Below are positions 31,045-40,941 of a stretch of 64,000 nt of DNA, piece after piece. Under the pieces are notes generated by a model. It was not told the DNA's origin and ran no database searches. It worked only from the letters and a program-made list of their open reading frames with translations. The stretch covers positions 248,001 to 312,000 of the forward strand of contig NZ_VRKN01000005.1 in NCBI RefSeq assembly GCF_008080435.1. The letters are read 5' to 3'. This DNA comes from Enterobacter asburiae. GTDB taxonomy: Bacteria; Pseudomonadota; Gammaproteobacteria; Enterobacterales; Enterobacteriaceae. Position numbers and translations under genes: made by a program. Within the stretch, counting starts at the first letter, position 1. Every line of letters begins with the position of its first letter.

Positions 31045-31239
31045 TGCTCGTTCCCTTTAGTGGGTGAAAAACCGTGGTGGCGCAGAGGGCTACCTGATGC
31101 TGCACATTGTGGCTGTCCGGGGCTATGCTCTCAATGCACATTCCTGCCGATGTCTTGCCCATTTCTACAGAGCGCTGGAGAAAGCGCGGAAAACGACGCA
31201 CACTGTCAACGTCGGAAACCGTACCCGGAGTAACGTAAT

Positions 31240-32139
31240 ATGAACCGTGAAGCGATCTGTCATCAGCTCACTACGCAGATTAAAAGACTGATAGATAACG
31301 AAAAAGATGTTGGCGAACTGCTGCCGGATATTCGCCTGCTTTATGGCACGAAGCCCGGGACGCGCACGCCGGTGATGTACCAGCCGGGCATCGTTTTTCT
31401 CTTCTCGGGCCATAAAATTGGCTATATCAACGAGCGCGTGTTCCGCTACGACACCAATGAATATCTGCTTCTGACAGTACCTTTACCCTTCGAATGTGAA
31501 ACCTTCGCGACAGAGGCCGTTCCGCTGGCCGGTATTCGCGTCAACGTCGATATTCTTCAGCTGCAGGAGCTGCTGATGGAGATAGGTGAAGACGAGTTCT
31601 TTCAGCCGTCAATGGCATCCAGCGGGATTAACTCGGCGACGCTGTCGGAAGAGATCCTCTGCGCTATTGAGCGTCTGCTGGACGTGATGGAAAGGCCGCT
31701 GGACGCGCGTATTCTGGGCAAGCAGATCGTCCGCGAAATCCTCTACCATGTGCTGCTGGGTCCGGGGGGCGGTGCGTTACTGGCCCTGGTGAGCCGACAA
31801 ACCCACTTCAGCCTGATAAGCCGCGTGCTCAAGCGTATCGAAAGCCAGTACACGGAAAACCTCAGCGTCGACCAGCTGGCGGCGGAAGCGAACATGAGCA
31901 TCTCGGCGTTTCACCACAATTTTAAATCGGTGACCAGCACCTCGCCGCTGCAATACCTTAAAACCTACCGGCTGCATAAGGCGCGGATGCTGATGATTCA
32001 TGACGGCATGAAGGCCAGTGCGGCGGCGATGCGGGTGGGTTACGAAAGTGCGTCGCAGTTCAGTCGGGAGTTTAAGCGCTATTTCGGCGTCACGCCGGGA
32101 GAAGATGCATCGCGCATCCGAACCATGCAGGGAGCCTGA
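31240..32139 (+). CDS. yqhC: YqhC, AraC-family activator of yqhD-dkgA
   Basis: A 299-residue regulator with an N-terminal AraC_N cupin-like domain (1-160) and a C-terminal pair of helix-turn-helix motifs (about 200-295: [21 protein letters not shown] and [21 protein letters not shown]). E. coli YqhC activates yqhD and dkgA in response to aldehydes, probably sensed through N-terminal cysteines. It is divergent from yqhD with a 195-base promoter region between them, where I recognise no defined operator. Confidence 0.95.
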   Translation: MNREAICHQLTTQIKRLIDNEKDVGELLPDIRLLYGTKPGTRTPVMYQPGIVFLFSGHKIGYINERVFRYDTNEYLLLTVPLPFECETFATEAVPLAGIRVNVDILQLQELLMEIGEDEFFQPSMASSGINSATLSEEILCAIERLLDVMERPLDARILGKQIVREILYHVLLGPGGGALLALVSRQTHFSLISRVLKRIESQYTENLSVDQLAAEANMSISAFHHNFKSVTSTSPLQYLKTYRLHKARMLMIHDGMKASAAAMRVGYESASQFSREFKRYFGVTPGEDASRIRTMQGA

Positions 32140-32147
32140 CGGGAAAC

Positions 32148-32179
32148 GTAGGCCGGGTAAGGCGTAGCCGCCACCCGGC
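32148..32179. repeat. REP unit between yqhC and yghB
   Basis: A single REP unit (GTAGGCCGGGTAAGGCG core) between convergent genes, followed by five T. It is almost identical to the unit at 28904. Confidence 0.85.
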
Positions 32180-32188
32180 AATTTTTTA

Positions 32189-32848
32189 TCACGCGCTGCA
32201 GTACTTCTTCTTAATCACCACCGCGATGGTCCCCACCAGACCCGCTACCAGCAGGAACATCGGCAGCACCATCAGGAAGGTCATCACCTGATCTTCGTGG
32301 TGTTTCACAAAGGGGATCATATTCAGCGCGTAGCCGAGCGTGGTGACTACGCCCACCCACAGCAGGGCGCTTAGCCAGTTAAAGAACTGGAAGCGGCGGT
32401 TTGACAGACCGGAAATGCCCGCCATCGTAGGCAGAAGCGTGCGAACAAACGCCAGGAAACGCCCCGCCAGCAGCGCCAGCAGGCCGTGTCGGTCAAACAT
32501 GCAGGTCGCACGTTGATGATATTTATGCGGTAACTGCGCCAGCCAGCCTTTTACGACGCGGGTATTCCACAGCCATCGGCCCTGCAGATAGCTCAACCAG
32601 CAGCCCAGACTGGCTGCGGAGGTGAGGATAACCATCGTTGATGTGAAGTCCATGACGCCTTTGCCGATTAACGCCCCGGCAAGTAAAAGCAGGCTGTCAC
32701 CGGGTAAAAACGAGGCTGGCAGTAATCCATTTTCCAGAAACAGAGTTGCGAACATCACGAGGTAAACGATACCGACGACGTGAGGATCCGCCAGCGCGGC
32801 AAAGTCGTGATGCCAGAGCGCCGCGATAATATCTTGAATAACAGCCAT
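32189..32848 (-). CDS. yghB: YghB, DedA-family inner-membrane protein
   Basis: A 219-residue DedA/SNARE-associated membrane protein, the E. coli length. Motifs include [22 protein letters not shown] near residue 40 and [16 protein letters not shown] near 125, carrying the acidic and arginine residues thought to support proton-coupled lipid transport. In E. coli YghB with YqjA is needed for normal division and for drug and alkaline tolerance. It lies between yqhC and metC. Confidence 0.95.
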   Translation of the reverse strand: MAVIQDIIAALWHHDFAALADPHVVGIVYLVMFATLFLENGLLPASFLPGDSLLLLAGALIGKGVMDFTSTMVILTSAASLGCWLSYLQGRWLWNTRVVKGWLAQLPHKYHQRATCMFDRHGLLALLAGRFLAFVRTLLPTMAGISGLSNRRFQFFNWLSALLWVGVVTTLGYALNMIPFVKHHEDQVMTFLMVLPMFLLVAGLVGTIAVVIKKKYCSA

Positions 32849-32991
32849 GGACTTTCCTGTGGAACAGCAGATATAGCGCTATTGTACTCCCTTATTCACC
32901 CGTCGGGTTTGATCCCGGACGCAACTCATGCAGACTTTTCTGCTTGCGGTGTCCACAAAAGCGTCCAGGGAGTACATTTTCAGCCAGCACT

Positions 32992-34179
32992 CTACACGAT
33001 ACGCTCGAACCCTGCTGCTAAATCGGTAATCAGATCGTCAACATTTTCTAAACCGATATGCAGTCGAATCAGGGTTCCGCTGAAGTCCACTTCACCGCCG
33101 GGGCGCAGAGCCGCGATCTGCTCCGGCTGATTAGGCAGGATCAGAGATTCAAAACCGCCCCAGGAGTAGGCCATGCTGAAGAGGCTAAAATTATCCAGAT
33201 AGCTCGCCAGCTCGTCGTTATTCAGCCGTTTTTTCAGCACGAACGAGAACAAACCGCTGCTGCCTGTAAAGTCACGCTGCCAGAATTCGTGGCCTTTACT
33301 ACCGGGTAACGCGGGGTGATTCACGCGCTCAACCTGCGGATGTTGCGCCAGCCATTCGGCCACCTTCAGGCTGCTTTCATGGTGCTGACGCAGGCGAACG
33401 CCCAGCGTGCGGATACCGCGGCTGGTCATGTAGGCCGTGTCTGCATCTACCATCTGGCCCATCAGGTAGGCATTTTCACGCAGCTGATCCCAGCAGCGCA
33501 CGTTGGAGACCGCAGTACCAATCATGCCGTCTGAGTGGCCTATCAGGTATTTCGTCGCCGCCTGAATCGAGATATCAATGTCGAACTCCAGCGCTTTAAA
33601 CAGCACGCCTGCCGCCCAGGTGTTGTCGATCATAATGATCGCCTCTGGCGCTTTGCTGCGCACGGCTTTCACGATAGCCGGCACGTCGTGAACTTCCATG
33701 GTGAGCGATCCCGGAGATTCCAGGAACACAATCCGCGTGTTTGGCTGAATAAGTTCGGCAATGCCTTCACCAATCAGCGGGTCGAACCAGCCGGTCGTTA
33801 CGCCGAGCTTGCTGAGGATTTTGGTACAGAAGTCCTGGCTGGGTTCATAGGCAGTGTTGGTCATCAGGATATGGTCGCCCTGTTCCACAAACGCCAGAAT
33901 AGTGTTGGCGACAGCCGCCGCCCCGCACGGGAACAGCGCGCAGCCCACGCCGCCTTCCAGCTCGCACATCGCCTCCTGCAGAGAAAAATGGGTTAGCGTG
34001 CCGCGACGGCCATAAAACAGCCCGCCTTTCGCGCGGTTACGCGTGGCGATTTTTTTCTCCTCAACGGTATCAAACACCAGCGAGGAGGCTCGTTGAATCA
34101 CGCTGTTGACCGATCCCTGAGTATATTTCTTACTGCGTCCTGCCTGTACCAGCGTGGTATCAAGATGCTTCTTTGTCAT
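32992..34179 (-). CDS. metC: MetC, cystathionine beta-lyase
   Basis: MetC cleaves cystathionine to homocysteine, pyruvate and ammonia in methionine synthesis. The 395-residue PLP enzyme shows the cofactor lysine in [21 protein letters not shown] near residue 60 and the conserved C-terminal [12 protein letters not shown]. The frame is open to 34314, but ATG 34179 aligns with the E. coli start (xxKKLDT) and gives exactly 395 residues. A MetJ operator lies just upstream. Confidence 0.97.
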   Translation of the reverse strand: MTKKHLDTTLVQAGRSKKYTQGSVNSVIQRASSLVFDTVEEKKIATRNRAKGGLFYGRRGTLTHFSLQEAMCELEGGVGCALFPCGAAAVANTILAFVEQGDHILMTNTAYEPSQDFCTKILSKLGVTTGWFDPLIGEGIAELIQPNTRIVFLESPGSLTMEVHDVPAIVKAVRSKAPEAIIMIDNTWAAGVLFKALEFDIDISIQAATKYLIGHSDGMIGTAVSNVRCWDQLRENAYLMGQMVDADTAYMTSRGIRTLGVRLRQHHESSLKVAEWLAQHPQVERVNHPALPGSKGHEFWQRDFTGSSGLFSFVLKKRLNNDELASYLDNFSLFSMAYSWGGFESLILPNQPEQIAALRPGGEVDFSGTLIRLHIGLENVDDLITDLAAGFERIV

Positions 34180-34198
34180 GTTCGCTAACCCTGTTTTT

Positions 34199-34222
34199 AT
34201 ACGTCTGGACGTCCAGACTACC
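34199..34222 (-). promoter_or_regulatory. MetJ operator (tandem met boxes) of metC
   Basis: Three contiguous 8-base met boxes read ATACGTCT, GGACGTCC and AGACTACC, matching AGACGTCT at 7, 6 and 5 positions. Tandem boxes are how MetJ-S-adenosylmethionine binds cooperatively. They begin 20 bases upstream of the metC start codon. Confidence 0.85.
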
Positions 34223-34348
34223 ACGATTGGAAAAAACTGCACCCGGAGGCTTATCGAATAAGCAGAAAATATTAGCAAAAAACCGCATAAGAAATTTTTA
34301 CTGCGTAAGCGCAAGGAAAGTGAGCGAAAATTACGGCACCATGCAAAT

Positions 34349-34367
34349 ACTAATGAGAACTACTATC
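34349..34367 (+). promoter_or_regulatory. Fur box of exbBD
   Basis: ACTAATGAGAACTACTATC matches 13 of 19 Fur consensus positions. It lies 63 bases before exbB. Iron repression of exbBD by Fur is established in E. coli, which supports the call. Confidence 0.7.
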
Positions 34368-34430
34368 AATTCGACGACGTTTTGATATTATTACGCTCAG
34401 ATTTTGTGATTTGCGTCCTGGAGATACAGA

Positions 34431-35162
34431 GTGGGTAATAATTTGATGCAGGCGGATCTCTCCGTTTGGGGCATGTATCAGCATGCTGACATCGTGGTTA
34501 AGATTGTGATGATCGGCCTGATTCTGGCGTCCGTTGTCACCTGGGCTATCTTCTTCAGCAAAAGCGCCGAGCTGCTTTCGCAGAAGCGTCGCCTTAAGCG
34601 GGAACAGCAGCAGCTGGCTGAAGCCCGCTCTCTGGATCAGGCTTCAGACATGACCTCATCCTTCCACGCGAAAAGCCTGACCACCCTGTTAGTGAATGAA
34701 GCACAGAACGAGCTGGAACTCTCCGCTGGCAGTGAAGATAACGAAGGCATCAAAGAGCGTACCGGTTTTCGCCTGGAGCGTCGCGTTGCGGCCGTTGGCC
34801 GGCATATGGGACGCGGCAATGGTTATCTGGCGACTATCGGCGCGATCTCACCGTTCATCGGTCTTTTCGGTACGGTCTGGGGCATCATGAACAGCTTTAT
34901 CGGTATCGCGCAGACCCAAACCACCAACCTGGCGGTCGTGGCGCCGGGTATCGCAGAAGCGCTGCTGGCGACGGCAATCGGTCTGGTTGCCGCCATCCCG
35001 GCGGTGGTTATCTACAATATCTTCGCGCGTATGATTGGCAGCTACAAAGCCACACTGGGTGACGTTGCCGCGCAGGTTCTGCTGCTGCAAAGTCGCGATC
35101 TTGATCTGAATGCCAGCTCGGTTAAGCCGGTGCATGCGGCGTCTAAACTGCGCGCAGGTTAA
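34431..35162 (+). CDS. exbB: ExbB, TonB-complex proton-channel subunit
   Basis: A 243-residue inner-membrane protein with three transmembrane helices (about 20-40, 130-155 and 170-195). It forms the pentameric channel that, with ExbD, energises TonB. It starts at GTG 34431 after GGAG; E. coli exbB also starts with GTG and MGNNLMQ. The conserved [10 protein letters not shown] and [16 protein letters not shown] segments are present. This complex would power the siderophore receptor encoded at 9360. Confidence 0.98.
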   Translation: MGNNLMQADLSVWGMYQHADIVVKIVMIGLILASVVTWAIFFSKSAELLSQKRRLKREQQQLAEARSLDQASDMTSSFHAKSLTTLLVNEAQNELELSAGSEDNEGIKERTGFRLERRVAAVGRHMGRGNGYLATIGAISPFIGLFGTVWGIMNSFIGIAQTQTTNLAVVAPGIAEALLATAIGLVAAIPAVVIYNIFARMIGSYKATLGDVAAQVLLLQSRDLDLNASSVKPVHAASKLRAG

Positions 35163-35166
35163 TAGT

Positions 35167-35592
35167 ATGGCGATGCGTCTAAACGAAAATCTGGACGATA
35201 ACGGCGAAATGCATGAAATCAACGTGACGCCGTTTATCGACGTTATGCTGGTTCTGCTAATTATCTTCATGGTGGCAGCGCCGCTGGCGACGGTGGATGT
35301 GAAGGTGAATTTACCTGCCTCTTCCAGCCAGCCACAGCCGCGCCCGGAAAAGCCTATCTACCTGTCGGTGAAGGCGGATAAATCCATGTTCCTTGGGAAC
35401 GACCCGGTGACGGCCGACTCGGTCATCCCGGCGCTGGAGCAGCTTACTGGCGGTAAGAAAGACACCACGGTCTTCTTCCGTGCGGATAAAACCGTTGATT
35501 ATGAAACCATGATGAAGGTAATGGACACGCTGCATCAGGCGGGTTACCTGAAGATTGGGCTGGTCGGCGAAGAGAAAGCGGCCTCGAAATGA
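35167..35592 (+). CDS. exbD: ExbD, TonB-complex subunit
   Basis: A 141-residue protein with a single N-terminal membrane helix holding the essential Asp25 (INVTPFIDVMLVLLIIFMV) and a periplasmic domain. It starts at ATG 35167, four bases after exbB, giving the E. coli length. The longer open frame from 35110 overlaps exbB and is ignored. Confidence 0.97.
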   Translation: MAMRLNENLDDNGEMHEINVTPFIDVMLVLLIIFMVAAPLATVDVKVNLPASSSQPQPRPEKPIYLSVKADKSMFLGNDPVTADSVIPALEQLTGGKKDTTVFFRADKTVDYETMMKVMDTLHQAGYLKIGLVGEEKAASK

Positions 35593-35597
35593 TAAAG

Positions 35598-35622
35598 AAG
35601 CTGGCGAAAGCCGGCTTTTTTT
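35598..35622 (+). terminator. Terminator of exbBD
   Basis: AAGCTGGC and GCCGGCTT form a stem with a GAAA tetraloop and a run of seven T, starting six bases after the exbD stop. Confidence 0.93.
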
Positions 35623-35634
35623 ATGCCTGTCGGT

Positions 35635-36084
35635 TTATGCGTTTTTGTTATCCGTCGGTGCGGTGGAGGGGGTTGCCAGCGCGTCCTCATCAAGCGCCAC
35701 GCAGGTGACGTTTGAGGTGCGGTACTCACCGTCTGACAGCTTGCGCGTCAGACGCAGGGTGGCGATTTCTCTGGCAAGCAGGTACTGATAATTGGCCTCG
35801 AGACGTCCGAGCAGCTTCTCTTTCAGTTCTGGCCGCTGTTCAATGATGGCGTTCATCACGGCACCGTAAATTTCTTCTTTGACCTGTAGCGGATAAATTT
35901 CACGGCGATTCTGCCATTTAAGACGAACCAGCGTCGCCGGGATCGATACCAGGTCTTGTGTAATACGCGTCATCTCGTCATTTTTTGTGTTTCTCAGTGC
36001 GTCGAGATTTTGCTTTAAGATAAATTCATCACTTTTTTTATCATCTAAAGTCAAATAAACGTCGTTATTTTTAACTTCTTTCAC
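35635..36084 (-). CDS. Uncharacterised 149-residue protein, second gene of an accessory pair
   Basis: I do not recognise this protein. It is soluble-looking, charged and mostly helical, with a central stretch WQNRREIYPLQVKEEIYGAVM and a C-terminal TLRLTRKLSDGEYRTSNVTCVALDEDAL that may form a small beta sheet. It starts at GTG 36084, one base after the stop of the upstream gene, so the two are translationally coupled. It is convergent with exbD. E. coli has yghA near here; this protein is not an oxidoreductase like YghA. Base composition is more AT-rich than the neighbours, suggesting transfer. Confidence 0.75.
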   Translation of the reverse strand: MKEVKNNDVYLTLDDKKSDEFILKQNLDALRNTKNDEMTRITQDLVSIPATLVRLKWQNRREIYPLQVKEEIYGAVMNAIIEQRPELKEKLLGRLEANYQYLLAREIATLRLTRKLSDGEYRTSNVTCVALDEDALATPSTAPTDNKNA

Positions 36085-36085
36085 G

Positions 36086-36490
36086 TTAATCTTCCCCCAG
36101 GGTATAAAAAATTGGGTTGTTTTTTTCGCGCGTAATTAAATTAAGCCAAATTTCATTGCCCGCTTCATTAATTTCTTCAGTTTTCTCTGCCATTATTTGA
36201 CTTAGTTTCTGGGCATCTATTTCACCCTCGGCCTGCAGGTCATTCAGCAGGTGGACAAAGGCTTCAATTTTTATGGCGCGAAATAAGCGGTCTTTTATAT
36301 GGCGATCGTGCTCTTCCAGCAACATATTTCGGGATTTGCCAGTTCGGGAAACACCAATTAATATATCGGGCTCGAAATCAGAGAGCTTTCTTTTCCCCTG
36401 AGTGAAACTGGCCTCTTTTTCTGCTTCCATCGGTTGCTGTTCCACAGGCGTAATGTGGTACTTAGCCGGGACGAGATAGTCGGGCAGCAT
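36086..36490 (-). CDS. Uncharacterised 134-residue protein, first gene of an accessory pair
   Basis: I do not recognise it. The N-terminal third is polar and probably disordered (VEQQPMEAEKEASFTQGKRK). It is followed by FEPDILIGVSRTGKSRNMLLEEHDRHIKDRLFRAIKIEAFVHLL and a helical segment. SRTGKS slightly resembles a P-loop but lacks the full GxxxxGK[ST]. There is no signal peptide. It is co-transcribed with the 149-residue gene downstream and divergent from the membrane protein at 36594. AT-rich codon use suggests acquisition. Confidence 0.75.
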   Translation of the reverse strand: MLPDYLVPAKYHITPVEQQPMEAEKEASFTQGKRKLSDFEPDILIGVSRTGKSRNMLLEEHDRHIKDRLFRAIKIEAFVHLLNDLQAEGEIDAQKLSQIMAEKTEEINEAGNEIWLNLITREKNNPIFYTLGED

Positions 36491-36543
36491 TTTTAATTTC
36501 CTTTAATTTCAACAGGGTGGGGTTGGTAAAGGCGTGAGATCCG

Positions 36544-36572
36544 TTGACAATATCATGAGGCAAATTTAAAAT
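36544..36572 (+). promoter_or_regulatory. Strong sigma-70-type promoter for the 36594 gene
   Basis: A perfect -35 TTGACA (36544-36549), a 17-base spacer and -10 TAAAAT (36567-36572). The start codon of the next gene is only 22 bases beyond, with GGAG between, so the leader would be very short. Confidence 0.75.
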
Positions 36573-36593
36573 CAAAAAAAATGGAGCCTACCC

Positions 36594-37097
36594 ATGAACA
36601 GCATCTTTTTTACGGTCATCACATTACTATTACTGACCGCTGGTGTTCTTTTATTGATGCAGGAGTTCAATAAAACGAAAGTGTCGAAAGACACCAGTGA
36701 ACCCCCGCAACCTGAGCTGATGACAAAAGAGGAAGGTGAAGACCATTTCTCTGTATTGATGAACTCCGTTACGCCTGTCTGGTACTGGCGGGTGAACCAT
36801 GAATATATCGACTTTTTACACGCGACAATTAAACGCATGAAAATGTCGGAAATTAATGACACGCCCGGACTGTTTGAGGCACAGCGTCGCTGTAGCGACC
36901 TGAATTCAGCAGTGTATAAATATTATGACAATATCAAAAAGCGTTGTCTTAACGGCGAGAAGGTATCTTATTCCGATCTGGACGTATTAAATTTGCGGCA
37001 GTGTTTTCGTGAGTTCAGCCTGGAAGCCTATCCTGAGCTGGTGGCGCTTGTCTGGCCGGAGTACGCGCGTCCGGAGGTTAACCCGGACAACGTCTGA
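36594..37097 (+). CDS. Uncharacterised 167-residue membrane-anchored protein
   Basis: I do not recognise it. A hydrophobic segment (residues about 4-22, FFTVITLLLLTAGVLLLM) is followed by a charged soluble domain of about 140 residues with aromatic-rich TPVWYWRVNHEYIDFLHATIKRMK and CFREFSLEAYPELVALVWPEY. With little before the hydrophobic segment, the domain could face either side of the inner membrane. It has its own strong promoter, is divergent from the 134/149-residue pair and precedes yqhA. It is AT-rich in its first half. Confidence 0.78.
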   Translation: MNSIFFTVITLLLLTAGVLLLMQEFNKTKVSKDTSEPPQPELMTKEEGEDHFSVLMNSVTPVWYWRVNHEYIDFLHATIKRMKMSEINDTPGLFEAQRRCSDLNSAVYKYYDNIKKRCLNGEKVSYSDLDVLNLRQCFREFSLEAYPELVALVWPEYARPEVNPDNV

Positions 37098-37139
37098 GTG
37101 AGGTACTGTTGAGTTATTGCAAACAGTCAGCGCCGTTGA

Positions 37140-37667
<528 letters not shown>

Positions 37668-37671
37668 TTCC

Positions 37672-37718
37672 CCTCACTTAAGCTCCCTCTCCCTGTGGGA
37701 GAGGGCCGGGGTGAGGGC
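37672..37718. repeat. CTCTCCC-type intergenic repeat between yqhA and yghZ
   Basis: CTCCCTCTCCC, a short loop, GGGAGAGGG and then CCGGGGTGAGGG. This is the same inverted element as at 9278-9311 and 48712-48752, lying between two convergent genes. Confidence 0.75.
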
Positions 37719-37729
37719 AACAAACCGCA

Positions 37730-38770
37730 CTATTTATCCGACGATGCCTGCCACAGATTCAACTCCCCATCCGCAACATGCTGGTCAATCCGCTTGAGTT
37801 CGTCCTCGGTAAAACGCAGATTTTCCAGCGCCTGAACATTCTCTTCCAGCTGTTCCGGGCGGCTTGCGCCAATCAGCACGGACGTCACGCGCGCATCTTT
37901 CAGCAGCCAGCTTAGCGCCATCTGCGCCATGCTCTGACCACGGGCATGTGCCATCTCATTCAGTAAACGCAGACTGCTCAGGTTGGCGTCGGTCAGCATC
38001 TTCTGCGTCAGGCCGCGCGCTTTATTCCCTTCGCGCTGCATGCGTGAACCTTCAGGAATACCGTTCAGGTATTTTCCGGTCAGCAGACCCTGCGCCAGCG
38101 GGGTAAAGGCAATACACCCCGTACCGTTTGCTTCCAGCGCATCCAGCAAACCGGTCTTATCGACCCAGCGGTTAAGCAGGTTATAGGACGGCTGGTGGAT
38201 CAGCAGCGGGATCTTCCACTCGTGCAGCAGCTCGGCCATTTTTTTTGTGCGCTCGGTTGAGTAGGAGGAAATGCCCACATACAGCGCTTTTCCGCTCTGC
38301 ACAGCGTGGGCCAGCGCAGAGGCCGTCTCTTCCATCGGTGTGTTTTCATCCACGCGGTGGGAGTAGAAAATATCCACGTATTCGACACCCAGACGCTTCA
38401 GGCTCTGGTCGAGGCTGGCGAGCAGATATTTGCGTGAACCGCCTGAACCGTACGGTCCTGGCCACATGTCGTAACCCGCCTTGGTGGAGATAATCAGCTC
38501 GTCGCGATACGCGGCAAAATCCTCACGCAGCAGACGACCAAAATTCTCTTCCGCGCTACCCGCCGGAGGTCCGTAGTTATTGGCGAGATCGAAATGGGTG
38601 ATGCCGAGGTCGAAGGCTTTTCGCAGCAGCACGCGCTGGGCATCAAGAGGCTGGACGTGGCCGAAGCTATGCCACAGTCCCAGTGACAGCGCGGGCAGGC
38701 GCAGGCCACTTTTCCCGCAATAACGGTATTGCATATTCTCATAGCGGCCGGGGTAAGGGTGCCAGGACAT
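37730..38770 (-). CDS. gpr: YghZ (Gpr), L-glyceraldehyde-3-phosphate/methylglyoxal reductase
   Basis: A 346-residue aldo-keto reductase of the potassium-channel beta-subunit-like AKR14 group. E. coli YghZ reduces L-glyceraldehyde 3-phosphate and methylglyoxal. Motifs include GITHFDLANNYGPPAGSAEENFGR (Asp, Tyr), STKAGYDMWPGPYG (Lys) and FYSHRVD (His). The frame is open to 38815, but ATG 38770 after AGGAGAC gives the E. coli length. With DkgA and YqhD this is the third aldehyde reductase in the window. Confidence 0.95.
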   Translation of the reverse strand: MSWHPYPGRYENMQYRYCGKSGLRLPALSLGLWHSFGHVQPLDAQRVLLRKAFDLGITHFDLANNYGPPAGSAEENFGRLLREDFAAYRDELIISTKAGYDMWPGPYGSGGSRKYLLASLDQSLKRLGVEYVDIFYSHRVDENTPMEETASALAHAVQSGKALYVGISSYSTERTKKMAELLHEWKIPLLIHQPSYNLLNRWVDKTGLLDALEANGTGCIAFTPLAQGLLTGKYLNGIPEGSRMQREGNKARGLTQKMLTDANLSSLRLLNEMAHARGQSMAQMALSWLLKDARVTSVLIGASRPEQLEENVQALENLRFTEDELKRIDQHVADGELNLWQASSDK

Positions 38771-38921
38771 GATGTCTCCTTTCTTATCGATGAATTTTCG
38801 AAACAACGTTTTCATTCTGAACTTATCACATCACAAATTACATCACTAAGCGCAGGCATAATGGTTAACGACAGCTGTGTGACCAGTGAAGCCACACTAA
38901 TTAAAAATGATCACAAAACGT

Positions 38922-38948
38922 TATAATTTCCCTCTTTCCTGCCGATAA
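38922..38948 (+). promoter_or_regulatory. FliA (sigma-28) flagellar-class promoter of chemoreceptor gene
   Basis: The -10 element GCCGATAA (38941-38948) is a perfect sigma-28 match, preceded by exactly 11 bases and a -35 TATAATTT that matches TAAAGTTT at six of eight positions. It ends 52 bases before the chemoreceptor start codon. Confidence 0.85.
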
Positions 38949-39000
38949 CGAGAGTAGTACTCGCCTCTGGGCGAACTCACCCTCACGGCAAGGAAGACTT

Positions 39001-40548
39001 ATGAATATGCTCCGTAATTTCACGATCCGCTTCGTTATGCTGACGATTCTCGGGATCTTTTGTTTAATGTGGGCGGGTGTTGGTTTGTACAGCACCTGGT
39101 CCCTTTCTCGCGTGACTGATGGCAATGAAGTCGATCGCCAGTTGGTTAAACAGATGACGGTACTCAGCCAGGGCAACGATCAGTATTTCCGCTTTGTGAC
39201 CCGTCTCTCCCGCGCAATGGAAGTCAAAGCCGCAGGCGGCACGCCGGATTTGGCTTCTGCCCAACAGGCGCTGGATAACATGGGCAAGAAACTGGCCGAG
39301 ATGAAAGCGATCTCCCCTGGCCCAATGGATGAGCAGATCTCTTCCCGGGTGATCGGCACCTGGCAGGCGCTGCTCGAACAGGGCGTAACGCCGCAAATGC
39401 AGCAGGCGAAACAGGAGGCTCTGGAGGGGTATCGCCAGCAGGCCAACAACGTCACGCCACCGCTGAGCCGCGCGTTCGGTGCGGCCGCTGAGGAGTTCAA
39501 CAATGCCGCCGCGAAGTCGCTCGACAGCACCCGCGTAGTGGTGGACGGCCTGACAAGCATGACCCGCACGGTGATCATCGTCGCCACGATTATTGGCCTG
39601 CTGATCCTGCTCTTCACCGACCGCTACCTGGTGGCGATGCTGGTCAAACCGCTGGATCGCATTCGCCAGCAGTTCCGCCAGATTGCCCAGGGTGATCTCA
39701 GCCAGCCTATTGAGCCGTTTGGCCGCAACTGCGTGGGACAGCTGGTGCCGCTGCTGAGCGCCATGCAGGACAGCCTGCGCGAAGCGGTCAGCACGATTCG
39801 CTCCGGCAGTGAGAATATCTGGCGCGGCGCGACGGAAATCTCTAGCGGTAACAACGATCTCTCTTCCCGTACCGAAGAGCAGGCGGCCGCGCTGGAAGAG
39901 ACGGCAGCCAGCATGGAACAGCTGACCGCCACGGTGAAACTGAACGCGGAAAGCGCGCGTCAGGCAAGCCAGCTGGCAGATGTGGCCTCAACCACCGCCA
40001 GCCGCGGCGGCTCGCTGGTGGAAGAGGTGGTGACCACCATGAGCGGAATCTCGGAAAGTTCGAAGAAAATTGCTGAAATCACTAACGTTATCAACAGCAT
40101 TGCCTTCCAGACCAATATTCTGGCACTCAATGCGGCGGTTGAAGCGGCGCGCGCGGGCGAACAGGGGCGTGGTTTCGCGGTAGTGGCAGGTGAAGTCCGC
40201 AACCTGGCAAGCCGCAGCGCCAACGCGGCTAAAGAGATTGAGGGGCTGATTACCGACTCCGTGTCCCGCGTAGAGCAGGGGGCGAAGCTGGTGGGCGACA
40301 CCGGCACCACCATGGATGCGATTTTGCGTGACGTGACGGAAGTGACGACCATTATGAAGCAAATCGCTTCCGCCTCTGAGGAGCAAAGCAAGGGCATTTC
40401 GCAGGTCGGGATTGCCATTACCCAGATGGACGGCGTTACCCAGCAAAACGCCTCACTGGTTGAAGAGGTTTCCGCGGCGGCGGCGGCGCTGGAGCGTCAG
40501 ACCGAAGATCTTCAGCGATCGGTGCAAAAGTTCCGCCTGACGGCATAA
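39001..40548 (+). CDS. Methyl-accepting chemotaxis protein (Tar/Tsr-like topology)
   Basis: A 515-residue transmembrane chemoreceptor. TM1 (about 8-30), a periplasmic four-helix-bundle ligand domain (about 31-185), TM2 (about 187-207), a HAMP domain, methylation helices and the highly conserved tip [30 protein letters not shown] that binds CheA and CheW. The C-terminus ends KFRLTA, without the NWETF pentapeptide that tethers CheR and CheB. It therefore behaves like low-abundance receptors such as Trg or Tap. The ligand is not evident from sequence. It is transcribed alone from a FliA promoter. Confidence 0.93.
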   Translation: MNMLRNFTIRFVMLTILGIFCLMWAGVGLYSTWSLSRVTDGNEVDRQLVKQMTVLSQGNDQYFRFVTRLSRAMEVKAAGGTPDLASAQQALDNMGKKLAEMKAISPGPMDEQISSRVIGTWQALLEQGVTPQMQQAKQEALEGYRQQANNVTPPLSRAFGAAAEEFNNAAAKSLDSTRVVVDGLTSMTRTVIIVATIIGLLILLFTDRYLVAMLVKPLDRIRQQFRQIAQGDLSQPIEPFGRNCVGQLVPLLSAMQDSLREAVSTIRSGSENIWRGATEISSGNNDLSSRTEEQAAALEETAASMEQLTATVKLNAESARQASQLADVASTTASRGGSLVEEVVTTMSGISESSKKIAEITNVINSIAFQTNILALNAAVEAARAGEQGRGFAVVAGEVRNLASRSANAAKEIEGLITDSVSRVEQGAKLVGDTGTTMDAILRDVTEVTTIMKQIASASEEQSKGISQVGIAITQMDGVTQQNASLVEEVSAAAAALERQTEDLQRSVQKFRLTA

Positions 40549-40556
40549 CGCAACGT

Positions 40557-40583
40557 TGCAAGGCCGCCTGGTGCGGCCTTGCA
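40557..40583 (+). terminator. Terminator of chemoreceptor gene
   Basis: TGCAAGGCCGC and GCGGCCTTGCA form an 11-pair stem with a five-base loop, nine bases after the stop. The downstream T content is modest. Confidence 0.8.
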
Positions 40584-40676
40584 TTATTAACGCCTTCCCC
40601 ATTCAGCGCGCTTTGAAACTGCTATTCTTTTGCTAACCCCCCTGACGTTCTGGGCTCTCTTCTACGAGGTGTTGCT

Positions 40677-40931
40677 ATGAACAGATCGTTATCTGTCATC
40701 CCTGCTCTCTCTTTCATTTTTCTGATGCTGTTATCAGTTTCTGCCAGTGCGACCCAACAAGCGCAGGAACGGCGTGTGGCGCGTGATGTCAGGCAGGAAA
40801 CCCGCGACGCGTCGCGGCAGGTGAAGCAGACCTGCGTGGCGAACAATAACCAGAGTAATCACGACTGCCGTCAGGACAAGCGTCAGATGAAACAGACCGG
40901 AAGACAAAAAGCGCGGGACATTAAGTATTAA
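40677..40931 (+). CDS. Small secreted basic protein (84 residues), function unknown
   Basis: A signal peptide of about 25 residues (ending SVSASA) leads to a mature peptide of roughly 59 residues. It is very rich in Arg, Lys and Gln, with two cysteines (QTCVANNNQSNHDCR) that could pair. The mature part is mostly predicted helix with repeated RQ/KQ spacing. GAGG before ATG 40677 is a good ribosome-binding site. I know no function. A periplasmic nucleic-acid- or surface-binding role is only speculation from charge. Confidence 0.75.
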   Translation: MNRSLSVIPALSFIFLMLLSVSASATQQAQERRVARDVRQETRDASRQVKQTCVANNNQSNHDCRQDKRQMKQTGRQKARDIKY

Positions 40932-40941
40932 TCAGATTTGC

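Noticed and set aside
29764..31233. 489-codon open frame antisense to yqhD
   Set aside because: It mirrors the yqhD codons. The product is low-complexity in Arg, Val and Gln with no domain, while yqhD is certain.
36086..36490. SRTGKS in the 134-residue protein read as a Walker A P-loop
   Set aside because: It lacks the GxxxxGK[ST] spacing and no Walker B or nucleotide fold follows, so no ATPase function is claimed.
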